From the NCBI GenBank assembly GCA_025094145.1, contig JALLLS010000007.1, positions 1 to 64,000 of the forward strand: a DNA stretch of 64,000 nucleotides, given 5' to 3'. Below, piece after piece: positions 1-12,546 of the stretch. The position numbers were made by a program, and so were the translations under genes. Position 1 is the stretch's first letter. The number at the start of each line of letters is the position of its first letter. A model generated the notes under the pieces. That model did not search any database and was not told the origin of the DNA. It saw only the letters and a list, made by a program, of their open reading frames with translations. This DNA is from Spinellus fusiger (Eukaryota > Mucoromycota > Mucoromycetes > Mucorales > Phycomycetaceae).

Positions 1-400
1 CCATTCTTAGCCCGTTTAGCAAAGCCAGAAGCTGCTATTATGCCTGCTGTATTTGTGTCCTCAGGATAGTCCGAGTTGCTCTAAGTATCCCTCGTTGGAT
101 TTCGAATCGCCACAGGATGACGGTTATCTTTTTGGTGTCCTGGTTTCCTTGCTGACTTTATGGCCTTTTGGATGTCTATTCATAATTCTCATTTTACCAT
201 CATTTCTCATTTTTCATTAATTTTCCCTCATCTGAGGTTTTGTATTTCTCGGTCCTTCTATTTCCCATTCATTTGCATTATTTTTTTCACTTTTGCATTT
301 GAAGTGTTTATATGTTTATTCTTATTTATTTTTTCCAAAAGTTCTCATAGGGTGGCTAACATGCCCAATATGCGAATAGCAACCAACACCCAAAAATAAA
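1..400 (+). repeat. Dispersed repeat R1, copy 1 (runs off the window start)
   Basis: This stretch matches the reverse complement of 28030-28412 over nearly its whole length. Both copies share blocks such as the one around 110-180, reading CACAGGATGACGGTTATCTT in this copy. The match is already strong at base 1, so the element probably starts upstream of the window. The long ORF inside it (160-399) is low-complexity and has different codons in the other copy, so I do not call it a gene. Confidence 0.8.
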
Positions 401-521
401 AAAATACTTTGAACTGTATATACCAAACTATTCCGTGATTTGAAGGTTACAGAAGATCAAGAAGAAACAGTGCCTGTAAAGTCTAAGTGTCAGCAAGTGG
501 TGGCCACTGAGACTGGACCCT

Positions 522-963
522 TGTAGAGATAGTCAGGTTCTCTTGACACTCGAAAGTCACTGTTTCAGATACTAGTAATAAGAGAAAAGCTAACTAGGTG
601 ACAAAAAGGACGATAGCACACTAGAAAAAAATTATTTAAAGACATATTTTGAGTCTACAATAAACATTGAACTTTTATTATCTCTTTTCTGTGTACTGCC
701 CTTAGAGGCTCGGCTTTCTAAGCAATCGTGCAAGTCTGGTTTTGTTTTTTCTTTTTGTTCCGTTCTGTTTGTTTCTGTTCCTTGGTTCTTCTCTTGTTTG
801 GCTCCTGTATCTGGTCAATACATACCCTCTGTCTCTTTTGTTGGTCTTCGTTGTTAATTCCCCTTTTTCTGTTCTCCAGAAGTCTTTGTTCCACTGAGCA
901 TCCCGCCCCATCCCACAAATCGGTCTTCTTTGTGTCTCCTCTGTGTCAGTAGCCCTCTTACCA
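522..963 (+). repeat. LTR-like dispersed repeat, copy 1 (solo-LTR candidate)
   Basis: About 440 bases starting TGTAGAGATAGTCAGG and ending near CAGTAGCCCTCTTACCA. It aligns end to end with the reverse complement of 24102-24538. The ends resemble the TG...CA ends of long terminal repeats. No retrotransposon interior and no convincing target-site duplication flank it, so a solo LTR is the best reading, but the family is not recognised. Several spurious ORFs on both strands (702-1042) lie inside it. Confidence 0.65.
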
Positions 964-2519
964 GAGACCTACGCACTGGCAACAAGATCCCCTTGCCCAA
1001 CAATACACTATTATTATTATTTGAAATCCCGAGAAAGAACATGAGTTATGCATGAAAAGGCTGAGACCTCAAATTCAACATAAAGTTAGTTTAACATATT
1101 GTTTATATTAATTTATATACTAGTAGCCACTTGGCCCATTGCAGGCCATGACTCCTAGCTCTTTGGGTATATATATCAAGCTAATGCTTATCAGAATTGT
1201 GTGTTTTACAGTGTTGATATCTATTTCTGGGATCCAGATTTCAAAGCAGCATTATAGGAGACCCTATTTTCACTTAGTTAATAAGCGTGAATAGTTCAGT
1301 CATTGTGGATGAACTAATGATAGATGAATGTTCAAGTGCTGGTATTCTTCATATATTATTATATTTAGTCTATACTGTGACCATCATACACTAAAGATAT
1401 GTCATGAGATACATGAACAGTGATGTCTTTAATACAAGTGTCAAAACTGTAGTGTGAACAGATGTGATCTTGTTTATAAAAAAAATCAAAGACAACAACC
1501 CAAGCTTAATCTATATTATAATTAATGTTAATAAAAGAAAGGAATAGATAAATAGAACACTATCAATAATACCTCAAAGAGGACACCCACAAGTTCATCA
1601 ACAGTATAGGACATATATGCCAAGAGGTGATTGATAAAGGTATCCATGACAACTAGTAATTAATCTGTAATAATAATAAATATTATGCACATTAACAAAA
1701 ACCATCCCATTTTTATTGATTGAATATTAAAGCATAATCACAGAATTTATAAAGTAATAGTCATGATAAAGAATTGTATAGAGATAAAGTGAAAGTGATA
1801 GTGTGCGTTATTGGTTTTTGTTATGAAAAAGATAATGTAATGTCTAACATCCCTAATACTATTATTAACAATAATATTAAGGAAGAATAATTCTCTCTTT
1901 CTTTCTTTCTTTCTTTCTTTCGACTTGTGCTTAACTGTAATAATATGTATAAATACTATTATTATTGAACATGTCTCTGATCATAAGAGTATTCTTCTTT
2001 CTCCCTTTGATGCTTTTCTGTTGTCTCTATTGTCTATAGCCCTTATTACATATCATTTCTATACATATGTACTCTACAGTTTTTATGACTAAACTTCTCT
2101 CTCTTTTTTCCCTTTTCTCTATCTAAAAAAACCGTGTTGTCTTTGATAATCCCCACACGCCTTGTCTCTCCCTTTCTTTCTTATACACGCACTACTACAG
2201 TCAATGTCTTTTTCTTTCTTTTTTCTTTATCTATAGATAGAATCCCTCCTTTTTCTTCTTCATAAAAACATACATTGCAAGAAAGTGTGCAAGTGTAGAT
2301 GCAAATGTGAGTGTGGAGATGATGGACTGAGTGACGGTTGAACTGACAGATGGTAAGATGATGGACTGAGTGACAGATGAAATGAAGAAATGAAGACATT
2401 GGCCATGGGAGAGAATGCAAGTAGAACAGAGAAAGACACTTCACACTAACGACGTCAGTCTAGAATCCCCTTTCATCAGCTTATAGAGAAAAATGGCCCA
2501 ATAATTTTTTCTTTTTTTT
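964..2519. other. AT-rich intergenic DNA
   Basis: No coding signal that I can support. It contains a CTTT microsatellite at about 1896-1921, and a near-duplicate 18-mer (GATGATGGACTGAGTGAC) at about 2318 and 2357 just downstream of the U2A' gene. The 2181-2444 minus ORF is made largely of these repeats. Confidence 0.6.
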
Positions 2520-3522
2520 TTACTCTCTTTCGTCCATTTCTTCCTCTTCAGCTACAGCCGTCTTTCTTTCTGTTGGTACATGTCCTGCTTTCAATACACG
2601 CTCTAATCGTGAAATCTCGTCCAAAGAAGTTGCATTCTTCAATGCCTCACGCACAGTACGCTGCTCTTCTGCTGTAAGACCATGACCATTGGCCTTTTGA
2701 CCCTCCAACAGACCCTCCCCAGGCTCAAAGGATCGTGATTTGGCATCTGTCAAGGACTTGCTGAGGCTAGTGTCGTTGCCTGTTTGATCTTTGAACAATT
2801 GCTTTCCTTCATCGCGTTCCTAATAAACAAAACAAAAACAAAAACAAAAAACAAAAACAAAACAGGTGAATTAGATAAGGATGAATATATAAATATAAAT
2901 ATAAATATAAATATATAAAAGGGGCACTTACGCTTTGTTTAATCTTGATAAAATCGAGAACACGAAGGGTAGGAAGTTTATGGACAATGTACAGTCTATA
3001 GTATTTTTTTTTTGTGACGGGATTATCCAGCAAACTGAGGTACTTTAGCTTGCGACAAGGAACAAGAGGCTCGAGATCACCGAGTTCTTGAATAGAGTTG
3101 TTAGTCAGCACAAGCGTAGTCAGGTTGGGAAGTGAGGTTTGGAGTCCTTCTTCTATTGCACTAATACGGTTGTTGGCCAGTAAAATGTGTTGCAGACGCA
3201 CCAGACGAGGGAAGTTGCCCAAGGAACGCAAGTCATTGTTGGTGAGATCAATCGTATCGTTCAGATCCTTAGCATAGTATGAGTGATGGACTAGAATAGT
3301 AGGAACTGCTCTTTTGGTCTTACCTTGGTAGCACCCAAGTTCTCAATAGCAGGTATCTTTAGGTCTGTAATGAGCGTAGGAGGGCATGAATAGGAAGTGT
3401 CAGTGAACAGGAAGACTTGTTCTCTCACAAGACATGGGCTTACCTCTTAGCACCAACTCGCGGTCAGAGATGGCGTTAATATGAGATACAGACTCAGCAA
3501 TAAGGTCGGTGGTGAGTTTCAT
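2520..3522 (-). CDS. LEA1: U2 small nuclear ribonucleoprotein A' (U2A'), LRR protein of the spliceosome
   Basis: Predicted exons on the minus strand: 3444-3522, 3324-3364, 2932-3267 and 2520-2819. The joins keep frame and give 251 residues, close to the usual ~255 for U2A'. The protein opens MKLTTDLIAES and has the family signature DLKIPAIENLGATKDLNDTI. Leucine-rich repeats follow (NNDLRSLGNFPRL, NNRISAIEEGL, NNSIQELGDL), then the LRR cap DNPVTKKKYYRLYIVHKLP and VLDFIKIK. The C-terminal tail is acidic and charged, ending EEEEMDERE. In known spliceosomes U2A' binds U2B'' and stem-loop IV of U2 snRNA. All introns have GT-AG borders; the last one carries an AAAAC-rich run and an ATAAAT-rich tract. 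The nearest neighbour is the divergent Cuz1-like gene. Confidence 0.95.
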
Positions 3523-3971
3523 GATGGAGAGTCAAGGGGAGGAGGAGAGGAGGAGAGCAAAAAAAATGGCTGTCGTTGAACTCCAAGAGAAGTGAAGACG
3601 CTGGTGTGGGTGAAGCGGAAACGCGATTTCCTCCTGACGTAGAATGGGTGGCTTGTACTCTTAATACTCCGATGGGGTCTGTTCTGTGTAGTGAAATGGA
3701 GATTAGGGCTTGGTGTTCTTGGATCTGTAGTTGATAATAGTTGATAATAGCTCATAAGGACTAGTATAGGTTATTTCTGTCATGTAGAATATCAATATAT
3801 CCGCATATCATTAAATAATGAATTATTTATAAAAGTATGATAACAAAAGAAATGTCTTTTTGACTTGAGAGTAGAAATCCATAGGCAGTGGAGTGGACTG
3901 TGGAGTAGACACCTCCCCCTGCAACAGGAACATCTTTTATTCTTCTTCTTTCTTTTTTCTCTTTCATTACT
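3523..3971. promoter_or_regulatory. Shared intergenic region between divergent U2A' and Cuz1-like genes
   Basis: About 450 bases separate the two start codons. The half next to U2A' is relatively GC-rich and pyrimidine/purine-biased (3530-3720). The half next to the zinc-finger gene is AT-rich. I see no clear TATA box. Bidirectional promoter function is inferred from the arrangement only. Confidence 0.4.
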
Positions 3972-5319
3972 ATGGAATTACCTTATATTGGAAAACACTG
4001 CACTCTTACCAACTGCCAATCCTTAGGTAATAATATCTTAATAGAAACAACACGCATCTGAAGATACAAGAGACCACTCCTAGACTTAACTTTGTTCTGT
4101 TTTGTTCTCTTTTTGCCTAAAGACTTCTTACCTGTAACCTGTCCACTCTGCCATCACGCCTATTGGTAAGGTCTAGAAGCATCAAAAAGTATAATCCCTC
4201 CAACGTCACCTGTTTGTCTACAGCAACGACCACCGTCTCCCTCCCGACCACGCCTGCTCAGAGTGGTCTGTCATAGAGACCCAACTGCTTCGGTGTTCTC
4301 TCTGTCAAAATCTTGTCAGAGCAGATTCACAGAGCCCCGAGAGTTGTGTGAGTTGTATTCACTTTATAAAGATATATTTATATAAATGAAAAGAAAAGAA
4401 AAAGAAAAAGACAAGCCTTATTCACTACATCCTAGTTGATAGAACATCAAGCTGCCAACTGCACACTTCACTGCTATACACAGCCTAGTGTGCCTGATGC
4501 CAAACTGTGTGCAGTGAGTGGTTGTAAAGACATGGACCCTAGAATAGGCCCAGTGCAATGTGAAAACTGCCATCAAGACCACTGTCTAAGGTGAGCCTAT
4601 GTTTAGCCTAAGGATACACAACCATAGCAAGAGAGAGAGAGAGAGAGAGAAGGAAGTATTCATAGAGTTCATAAAAGACACCGACATCCTACAGCCCATC
4701 AATGCACAAAGGCAAATCCCGAAGAACAGAGAAAGGAAGAAAGGAAGAAAACGGCACAAACACTTGTAGCAAAAACATTTACGTCTGTGAAAAAGAGCCC
4801 AACTGGCCAAGCAACTGTATCTGCCAAGAAGAAACAGAATCCAGTGGTGGAGAAAATGAAGATCAAGACAAAGGCCAAGGGAAGTGCTTCTGTGCCCATG
4901 TCTTTGCGTATCTATCTCTATGTACACTCTCCAATGGAATTAAATAAGGAACCTATTCCGATGTTCTTTGATAAAGTAGGTTGAATGGGTTTATGACTAG
5001 CAAAGATACACATCTACAGTATTAGTGCACCAGAATTGAATAGCAAGTGTACATGTATAGACAGTGCGCATAGGTCGGTTGCTGGATACAATAGCAGATA
5101 TGTGTCAAGCACCCAACAATAACCACTTGTTGGCAGTGGAGAGTGGCCAGGTAAACAAGAAAATCGTCTGCGGTGGTATTCATTGGAATTTGGTATGAAT
5201 AGAGACTGGAATTGGTGAATCCCGAGTCCATGGCTATTTTGGATACATCCCAATGTGTAAAGGATGTTCTTGCCGATATGGATTCTGTCTTATTAGAGAG
5301 AAAGTCGAATATTGTATGA
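3972..5319 (+). CDS. CUZ1: AN1-type zinc finger protein, Cuz1/ZFAND1 family
   Basis: Predicted exons: 3972-4026, 4123-4165, 4224-4347, 4436-4590, 4678-4975, 5061-5150 and 5203-5319. They join in frame to 293 residues (human ZFAND1 is about 268). The first AN1 finger is MELPYIGKHC...NCQSLDFLPVTCPLCHHAYCNDHRLPPDHAC. The second runs CAVSGC...VQCENCHQDHCLRHRHP...HQC. After a basic linker comes the ubiquitin-like C-terminal domain with SLRIYLYVHSPMEL, PMFFDK, IGRLLDTIADMC and a final VLADMDSVLLERKSNIV. The family binds Cdc48/p97 and the proteasome and clears arsenite-induced stress granules. The acceptor at 4677 (not the nearer CAG at 4694) is needed to keep the AN1 pattern. The gene lies head to head with U2A'. 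Confidence 0.92.
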
Positions 5320-5765
5320 GACCATAATAAACAAGTGTCTGTAATGTATAAGAATAGGAAGATTGCTGGCTGGATGCTATGTTATTATTCAACATTGGCT
5401 GTGGTATTGAGTGATAATAAGTTGAATATTAGCACTGATGTGTCGGTGTTAATGAGACATCCACAGCGCCCTTATGTCCATTGAGCCCTATAGCCTGTGC
5501 TGTCTCTGTAATTAATAACATGGTATAGATGGCAAAACATTATAATGAACTTATTAAATAGAATACAATAGAACGACGCATTTACTGCACCAATATTTAT
5601 AGTATTGAGCCTCATACAGTTCAAAGTAATGCAACTGGCGGTCTTTTTATTTTCCTGTTCTTAATTTCATCCAAAGCCTTTTTTCTTCTCTTTCTCTCTT
5701 TTTCTCTCCCAAGTTATAAGCAACTGAGTTCTTTAAAAAAGAAAAGAGAACGGAACTATCAAAGC
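5320..5765. other. Intergenic region between Cuz1-like and AGTRAP-like genes
   Basis: 446 bases holding the 3' flank of the zinc-finger gene and the promoter of the next gene in the same orientation. A CT-rich stretch at 5680-5715 precedes the next start codon and is a plausible transcription-start region. No ORF is supported. Confidence 0.4.
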
Positions 5766-6866
5766 ATGGAAAACTTACAAAGAATGACACAACAAACAGA
5801 CCTCGCTAAACTTCTAGGAGTCCACCTTGTGAGTGAGAGAATGAAAACAATGACTATGTTTAGATATAATCTAGAGATATAAACACCCTATAGAAGCGTG
5901 ATTTCTCAATAGCACAAAGGAGTAGATGGGGAGTTCTATCCAATTCAACCTTTGTTTATCATTAATACTTCCTTTGTTTACATTTTTGCTGCTATGGTGA
6001 TGTGATGGGTTTTTCTCTTTCTCTATTGCTCTGTACATGCACATACATACCTATCCATTTCTTTGTTTCTATTGTTGCTGCTGTCTCCATGTATACCCTT
6101 TTTAGGGACTTTCACTCTTGGGTGCTATTGCTACTTGTCCAATCTATAATATTCCCATCTTCTTTTTTGGTATTTGGGCCTTCAACTTCCATGAGTCCAA
6201 TACACCTATCAAAACAGTACGTCTCTTTTCAAGTAACCAAACACTTTGGGATGGCTTACATAACAGTGCATTCATTTTTATTTCCTTTTATTTTTCTGGG
6301 TCCATGGTTTAGTTTACAGGAGTTCTGTCTTTGAGCATTCTTCTTGACATTGTTTGGCTCATGCTACATGGTGGAAATCCATTGGGAGAGCGTGGCTTTG
6401 CATTCGCCACAGGGTAAGTAGATTACCACACAAACCCATGTAGCCACCTGTTATTTATAGTATCAAATGATAAGCATGAACATCCTTAGTTTGATAGTCA
6501 AGGTAATTGTATTATGATGATCAGGAAGAAAAGAAAAAGAAATATGACACTGAACTGTGCTTTTCTGCTCCTTCTACTTATTATGGATGGGTTGTATTCT
6601 ATTGTGGACACCAAATTAGCCTGTGTCTGTACTCGCAGCGGTTAATACAATCCAAGGCCGTGGAGACACAATCACAGTGGGTGGTAATGTGTTGATTCTT
6701 TTCTTTTCTTATGTGTGGTTTCATCTTGGTGTGTCTTGAGGACAAAGGGAACTAATACACAATGAACACTTGACATTGTACTCTACTTATTGTAGGCTGG
6801 TCAGAAGCCCCTGGTGCTTTTCCTGGAGCCTACCAAACTGTAAGAGACAGTGATGGATTTGCTTGA
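5766..6866 (+). CDS. AGTRAP-like small integral membrane protein
   Basis: Predicted exons 5766-5828, 6106-6232, 6320-6413, 6475-6502, 6620-6683 and 6796-6866 join in frame to 148 residues. The order of elements fits the type-1 angiotensin II receptor-associated protein family (human about 159 residues). A first hydrophobic block reads LLGVHLGLSLLGAIATCPIY and is followed by IPIFFFGIWAF. Then comes the membrane/LD motif LSLSILLDIVWLMLHGG, the GFAFATGMNILSLIVKP segment, and a soluble tail with QGRGDTITVGG and GAYQTVRDSDGF. In animals the family sits in Golgi/endosomal membranes and controls receptor trafficking; its fungal role is unknown. Small exons make the exact borders less certain than the gene itself. 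The ORFs at 6002-6334 are intron plus wrong-frame reads. Confidence 0.75.
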
Positions 6867-9816
6867 TCTATTATAGCAGAAGCAGAAGGTAGCTGTTGCT
6901 GCTATTTTATACACTCAACAGGGTGTCTTGATCACTGACTATCAACAATAATAAAAATAAAAACAATAGATCTTTTTTTTTTCATTCCTCGAGTACAACT
7001 ATCAACAGAAGCAGAGCAAATAAAAGGACATCTTTATGGTATTGGTAATACTAACTTGTGACTTGTACAAACATCACTGTTACTATGATTCATTTTATAA
7101 AGATCAGGATCATCAGTGTCATGGCAATCTTATCATCAGTTTCAACATTGAATAGAATGAGTTGGTGTGATTATTACTAGCGTCACGATGAAGAGTGTAC
7201 AACATTCAACAGAAAGATTGGATGTGCATTCAGTAAAAAAAGAAAAAAGGGTATTTCGTAATCAGTTATGCTTGGTATGAAAAAAGCACGAGTTTGGACT
7301 TCAAAGGTCTCATGAAAAATATAAATAAATAAAGACAAAAGGATGGTAAGAGCACCCATCTCTTGTGTCATGTAATAAGACAAGGTAGAACAAGCATTGA
7401 GAATAAATAGTTTACCAATAGGGCTTATTAAAAAGACAGGTACAGAAATACATTGTTGCATGAGAAACACTTTTACAATGTTAACTTGGATTCTTAAGCC
7501 TTCCTGAGTGAGATAAGAGATCAGTTTGTGTTACTATCTTATTAAAAAAGCATATGGTTGGAGGTTTGTTTTTATAAAATAGAATAGAATAATAATAAGG
7601 ATTTATCAACCTTAATTTTTATTATGCAGTTGGAGATATCCACTGGTGAGGATACATAACAGGAGTATTGCTTTCCTATTTATACTTGCAATTGATCCTA
7701 GTATAAAAGAGATCTTTATAAAGAAACCTATTTAGTATTGGATTGAATAAGACAAACACTTGAGAACTCAATTACGTTGCGATTCTTCTGCCAGACAAGA
7801 GGTAACACACAGAGGCCTATGGGTACCACGTTCTTACTACTCTTTTCATGGAGGCAAGAGATTTAGTTGTATATTTTTATACCGCCATGGTCCACTACAT
7901 AAAGCTAATGCTTGGTCTTTTCATTATCTCTTTGATGGCCTGTTTATGAACTCCTGTCATCTTTAAGTTGGTGCATTGGTACAAGTAGTATGACGGTGTT
8001 ACTAGATCCAAGAGTATATAGAATTTGTAATTGTTTTTCAATAGTGTACCAATATAAACCCTTGTTTAAAAATAATTCAACTCGATTACCTTTTATTTTG
8101 TGATTCCACAATTTGTGATCTCAAATATTCATAGTAACTTTGTAAACTAAATAGCTTCATTTAATTAGCTTGCATTGTACATTTGAACTATTATAAGATT
8201 AATAAGTAAAATACTTGTTGTACTTCTTGGATGGTACTAGATTATCAAGCATGTCATTGGATAAATATATTGTTATTGCTGTTACTATTGCTGATATTAC
8301 TATTATTAAAGTGAATAGAGGAGGGTCCAGTGAATATACTACTGTTTACATTCATGTATGGCTTTACAGTTCATAAACTATACCAGTTACCCTTTTACTT
8401 TCTTACAGCCAACAGATAGTTAGATGCACACCATCTCGGTACATTGTCATAAACCTTTCTTGTTTGTTAATATATTCGGACACTCCTCTGAATGATACAC
8501 TTACACATAGAAGAAACACACATTTTATACTAGGAATGACGAAATACATGAGCTCATCCACACGTTTTTTTTTCTTTTTTTTCTTTCTATTTTTGCTCAA
8601 TGTTCTAATAATAATATTAACGCATCTTGTCAATATTTGTATACATTTATTTATGAATCTACATATCTATGTAGGTAAGTAGGTAAGTGTGCATATTTAT
8701 AAAATAAATAAAGTCAAAGCCAAACACAAATACGGGTCTGTTGGACCTATAATTACACTTCATCCAAATGAAAATCATCTGTCCATAAAAAAAAAGAGAA
8801 AAAAAAAACTTTTTTGTTGTACTACTATGACTCAAATCCTTTCACTTAAGTTATCCAATGGGTGTGTATGTCTATCCATTTTGGTGGTTCCTTCTCTCTA
8901 TTTTAAACTATTATCTTTAGTTAGATTGAATTCCAGTTGAAAATAAATCATTAACAAGTTGTGATACCTTTAATGTGTGACCCACTTGAGAGAGAGAGAG
9001 AGAAGGCAAACACAAAACTATGAAAGTAACAACTTAACTTTTAGAATATTATTATTTCTCATCTATACGATAAAAGAGAATAAAATAAGTGACATTGTAA
9101 GATCATGGATAGGTTTGGATCTTTAGAAGGATTGTCATTGTTAGGCTACAGGTGGTGATTTTCTCTTTGTGATTTTCCCTTTAGGTAGGGACCATGTGTG
9201 ATAACGCCGTACTGAATTGTCAAGAGGCATCTCTCTGGGAATAAACAAGGATTGCCGGTAAGATATGAATAAATGATAGTAGTTAAATTGCATGGCCAGG
9301 TGTTGAACATAGCCACTGAGACAGTAGACAATGAAGCATTAAGGTTTTATTTTGTTCTTGGTTGCAATCTACTCCTTGTGTTTTCTTTCTCTCGTTTTCT
9401 TTATTTTATGGCCTTTTAGTATATAGTATATTTATTTATGTGTCTAATTATAAAGAATACATTTTTATTCAACTGAGACTGATGAAAAAGGAGGATATGA
9501 CGTACTTTTCTGTCTTTTCATCCGTGATTATTATAATGTACAGACAAATGTGGATGTGATGGTGGATATAGAAATAGTTTATAGGTCACGAACATTACAA
9601 TGTTAAAACAAAACAAAAATAATAGTAATAGTAATAGTAATAAAAATAAAAATAACTTGAACAATGAAGAGAATAAATATATGTACGAAGAAGAGGTGAC
9701 TGTACAGGCAGCACAAGGCAATCAATAGATAAGTAAACAATATCTATCTTGTCTATGCAGGTATATTCCTCGCTATTTGCCATGTACAAATATATACATA
9801 AGTGGATAGGAGGAAT
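6867..9816. other. 3-kb gene-free AT-rich region
   Basis: I see no gene I can support. Short ORFs (7183-7470, 7760-7966, 8403-8682, 8689-8940, 9362-9789) are low in complexity, lack recognisable domains and mostly overlap homopolymer runs (for example T tracts at 8567-8583, GA repeat at 8991-9003, an AATAGT-type run at 9620-9655). The region separates the AGTRAP-like gene from the 166-residue ORF. Confidence 0.5.
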
Positions 9817-10317
9817 CTATAATGATAACAGACTGTTTCTTCTCGTATTTTCCCTTGTCAAAACCCATTCTTCATCTTCCTTGTCCGTAAGAATATCCGA
9901 GTCTTCATAATCAAACTTTTCTTTCTTTTCATGGTGGGTGGTCATATTGGTAAAGAAGAGGGGTCCATGCAGATTGCTGGTATCAATAGTGAGTCTGGGT
10001 CGCTGGAGCATTTTCTTTTTCCGAATAGTGTGAGAGGAGGTAGCTGTGGGATGTGATTTACTGGTTGGCATGAAATTAACAGAGACGGTAAGGAGTATTG
10101 GTTTAGGTGGATAAGAAAGTTTTGAAATGCTTGGATTCTCAGGAAATAGACCACTTCGATCATAGTCTGCTTGAGAGTATGTATACATTACACTTGGCTG
10201 TGGGCAAAAGCGTACTTGGAGTGGCAAGACTCGTCTTGGTTTACGAGACGTACGCATGATGCAAGAAGAAGCGGCAGAAGCGGCAGAAGCACGAGAGGTG
10301 AGTGTGAGTGTGGTCAT
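9817..10317 (-). CDS. Uncharacterised 166-residue protein with a VRF / YTYSQADYDRSG segment
   Basis: Uninterrupted ORF in better-than-background composition. The N-terminus is Ser/Ala/Thr-rich (SRASAASAASS). A basic block follows (RTSRKPRRVL), leading into QVRFCPQPSVMYTYSQADYDRSG at about residues 34-56. The C-terminal part is charged and includes DYEDSDILTDKEDEEW. There is no signal peptide, membrane segment or enzyme motif. VRF preceded by a basic residue resembles a PP1-docking RVxF site, and the YxYSxxDYDR element looks like a conserved peptide of fungal regulatory proteins, but I cannot name a family. An intron-bearing extension at the 3' end was not found. Confidence 0.6.
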   Translation of the reverse strand: MTTLTLTSRASAASAASSCIMRTSRKPRRVLPLQVRFCPQPSVMYTYSQADYDRSGLFPENPSISKLSYPPKPILLTVSVNFMPTSKSHPTATSSHTIRKKKMLQRPRLTIDTSNLHGPLFFTNMTTHHEKKEKFDYEDSDILTDKEDEEWVLTRENTRRNSLLSL

Positions 10318-11154
10318 AATAGGTAGGATGTCTTTTCTTTTTTAAAAAATCAGTAGCAGCAATAGCAATGGAAAGGCCTTTTTGTTGGTAGCAGTAAAAG
10401 AAGAAAGTAATGAATGTGTGTTCAAAAGATAAAGTAAAAGATAAAATGGTTCTGTATTTATATCCAAAAAAAAAAGCCTCTTGGAAAGAGTAAGGCTATG
10501 TATAAATAGCAGCAAAGATCGACAGTAACGCAGGGTCTACACCCAGTTTTGGTGGTTTGTGTGCAATTGTGTATGTAATTTCTGTAGAGAAGGCAAAGGC
10601 AGAGGCAAGAACACAACAAAATAAATATCCATCTAAATAAATATAACAAATAAATGTATAAATAAATATAAGTATAAATAAATAAATATAAATATAACAG
10701 AAACTCTAAAAATAAAAAATAGGTAGAAAAACAATAATTTAATTAGATAAAACAATAATAGGAGACATTGCATTTAGTCTTGACAAAAACAGACCCAACT
10801 TATGCACAGCTTTCTTTCTCTCTTTGTTTATAGATGAATGGATGAAAGGGTCAATGAATCCACAAATTAATGTCTCCTTTCTTTTATAGTCAAACAAGTC
10901 TGGTTTTATACTTAATCGTGAGGAATTAGAGAAGAACAGTAGTACAGATGATAAATAAATAAATCAGTGTCTGTACGCTATATCAAATACTATGCTCTTT
11001 ATTCTATACACTTGATTAAAATATTACGTGCAGGTGGTTCATCATGAGTAGAGTATCTTTTTTTAAAATAGAACAAAGTAATGTAAATAACAATATAAGA
11101 ACCAAGGCAGTTCACACAGTAACACTCTAGTGTAGTAAGTTATTTATACATTCT

Positions 11155-11195
11155 ACATTACACATTACACATTACACATTACACATTACACATTG
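11155..11195. repeat. ATTACAC heptanucleotide tandem repeat
   Basis: About six near-perfect copies of the 7-base unit, ending in CACATTGTATC. Microsatellite, no associated gene. Confidence 0.85.
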
Positions 11196-12299
11196 TATCT
11201 TTTTTCCTCTTTTCCTATTGGTTAATCATCTTTTGATTAAACTAATCCAATGCCATTCATATTTTTGTTGTTGCTTCCCCCCCTATCTACCTGTATTTAT
11301 AGCTATATCCTTTGTATTTATATAGTTACATGTCTATATTTCTGTCAATATACACCTATACCTATGGCTGTGTTTAATAGGGTGTCTATAGTCATGATAT
11401 TTACATGTCCATACTATCTATACTGAATAGATCACCTTGATATTCTGTAATTAGAATAGAAAAAGTAGAAAGCAAACAATTGTGCTTTGTTGCCATGCAC
11501 TAGCTGTGATAGAATTCTTTGATCGATTTTCCCTGTTTAATCAGGTTTACTTGTTGATGCATCCAGTTAAGAGTGCGTGATTTTACTCAAGAAAGAGTCA
11601 GAAAGATATTGCCAATAGTGTAATACTCCTTCTATAGGTCAATGGAATGACATGACCCTTCTGTCTGCATACATTCCATGGCACGTGAATAGAAGAGACT
11701 AATGTGAGAGAAAGAGAGGATAAAAATACATCTTTAATTTAGTATAGGATATGTTCTTCTGCCGTGCAGTACTTATAAGTTGGTTGAGTTTATTCATTTG
11801 TAAGGTGATAACATGCGATGATATTTCATCTTTATTTCTTTTTTGTCTATAGCTTTGAATATTAGCTACCAAAAGAATTTTAAAAAAGGATGCATTTTAG
11901 CAGCCAAATCAGCCCATCATTATTTGAGAAATATTGACGTGTAACAAGCTGCACTTGTACCGAAGATTATCAATGTTGCCTTTCTAGAACTCTATGCACA
12001 CGTAAATAACAAGTCTATAGATAGCTCCACCATGTCTTATGTATTTTTATATACCTAACATTAATACTTATATTAAAGTTCATAACATTATTATTAGTAT
12101 TTGAGTTTAACTTGTTCTTTCTTGTTGTTGTTATTCAACAAGTGTGGATCATTGTAAATAACTACACTTAGCTATAAAGATCCTTCTTATTTTCTGAAAA
12201 ATAATAATACAAAAAAAAAGATTTTCCTTACATAATAACATTAGTATTTTAAACCATCCTTTTCTTTTATTCATAAGTACATACATATATGTATGTATT

Positions 12300-12386
12300 T
12301 ATTTATTTATTTATACACATATACACATATACACATATACACATATACACATATAAAGATATAAAGATATAAAGATATAAAGATAG
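12300..12386. repeat. Compound tandem repeat (TTTA, ACACATAT, AAAGATAT units)
   Basis: Three consecutive short-period arrays: TTTA units, then about five ACACATAT octamers, then about four AAAGATAT octamers. The change from one octamer to another within one array suggests slippage from a shared seed. It lies about 160 bases upstream of the SSL1 start codon. Confidence 0.85.
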
Positions 12387-12546
12387 ATTAACGGCATAGA
12401 AAATAAAACCCATAAAAGATATTTGCCTTGTCCACAAAACCTACAAAACAGAAATAAAAATGTAATGAGGCGTCTACTCATTAAACAAGTCACAAAGAAA
12501 TGATATCGACAGTAGCTGACTTGTGCAATGAATAGCTCTTTAGACA

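Larger units (their letters stand above)
10318..12546. other. Gene-free region with simple repeats
   Basis: No gene seen. It holds AAATA-type repeats (10620-10690), an ATTACAC heptamer repeat (11155-11195) and ACACATAT / ATATAAAG tandem repeats (12312-12385). The last 160 bases before 12547 are the 5' flank of the SSL1 gene. Confidence 0.5.

Noticed and set aside
728..1042. Overlapping ORFs on both strands near the window start
   Set aside because: They lie in the LTR-like repeat and the matching region at 24102-24538 does not conserve the frames.
4691..4697. CAG acceptor at 4694 for the AN1 gene
   Set aside because: It gives the wrong frame and destroys the second AN1 finger; the acceptor at 4677 restores CLRHRHPTAHQC.
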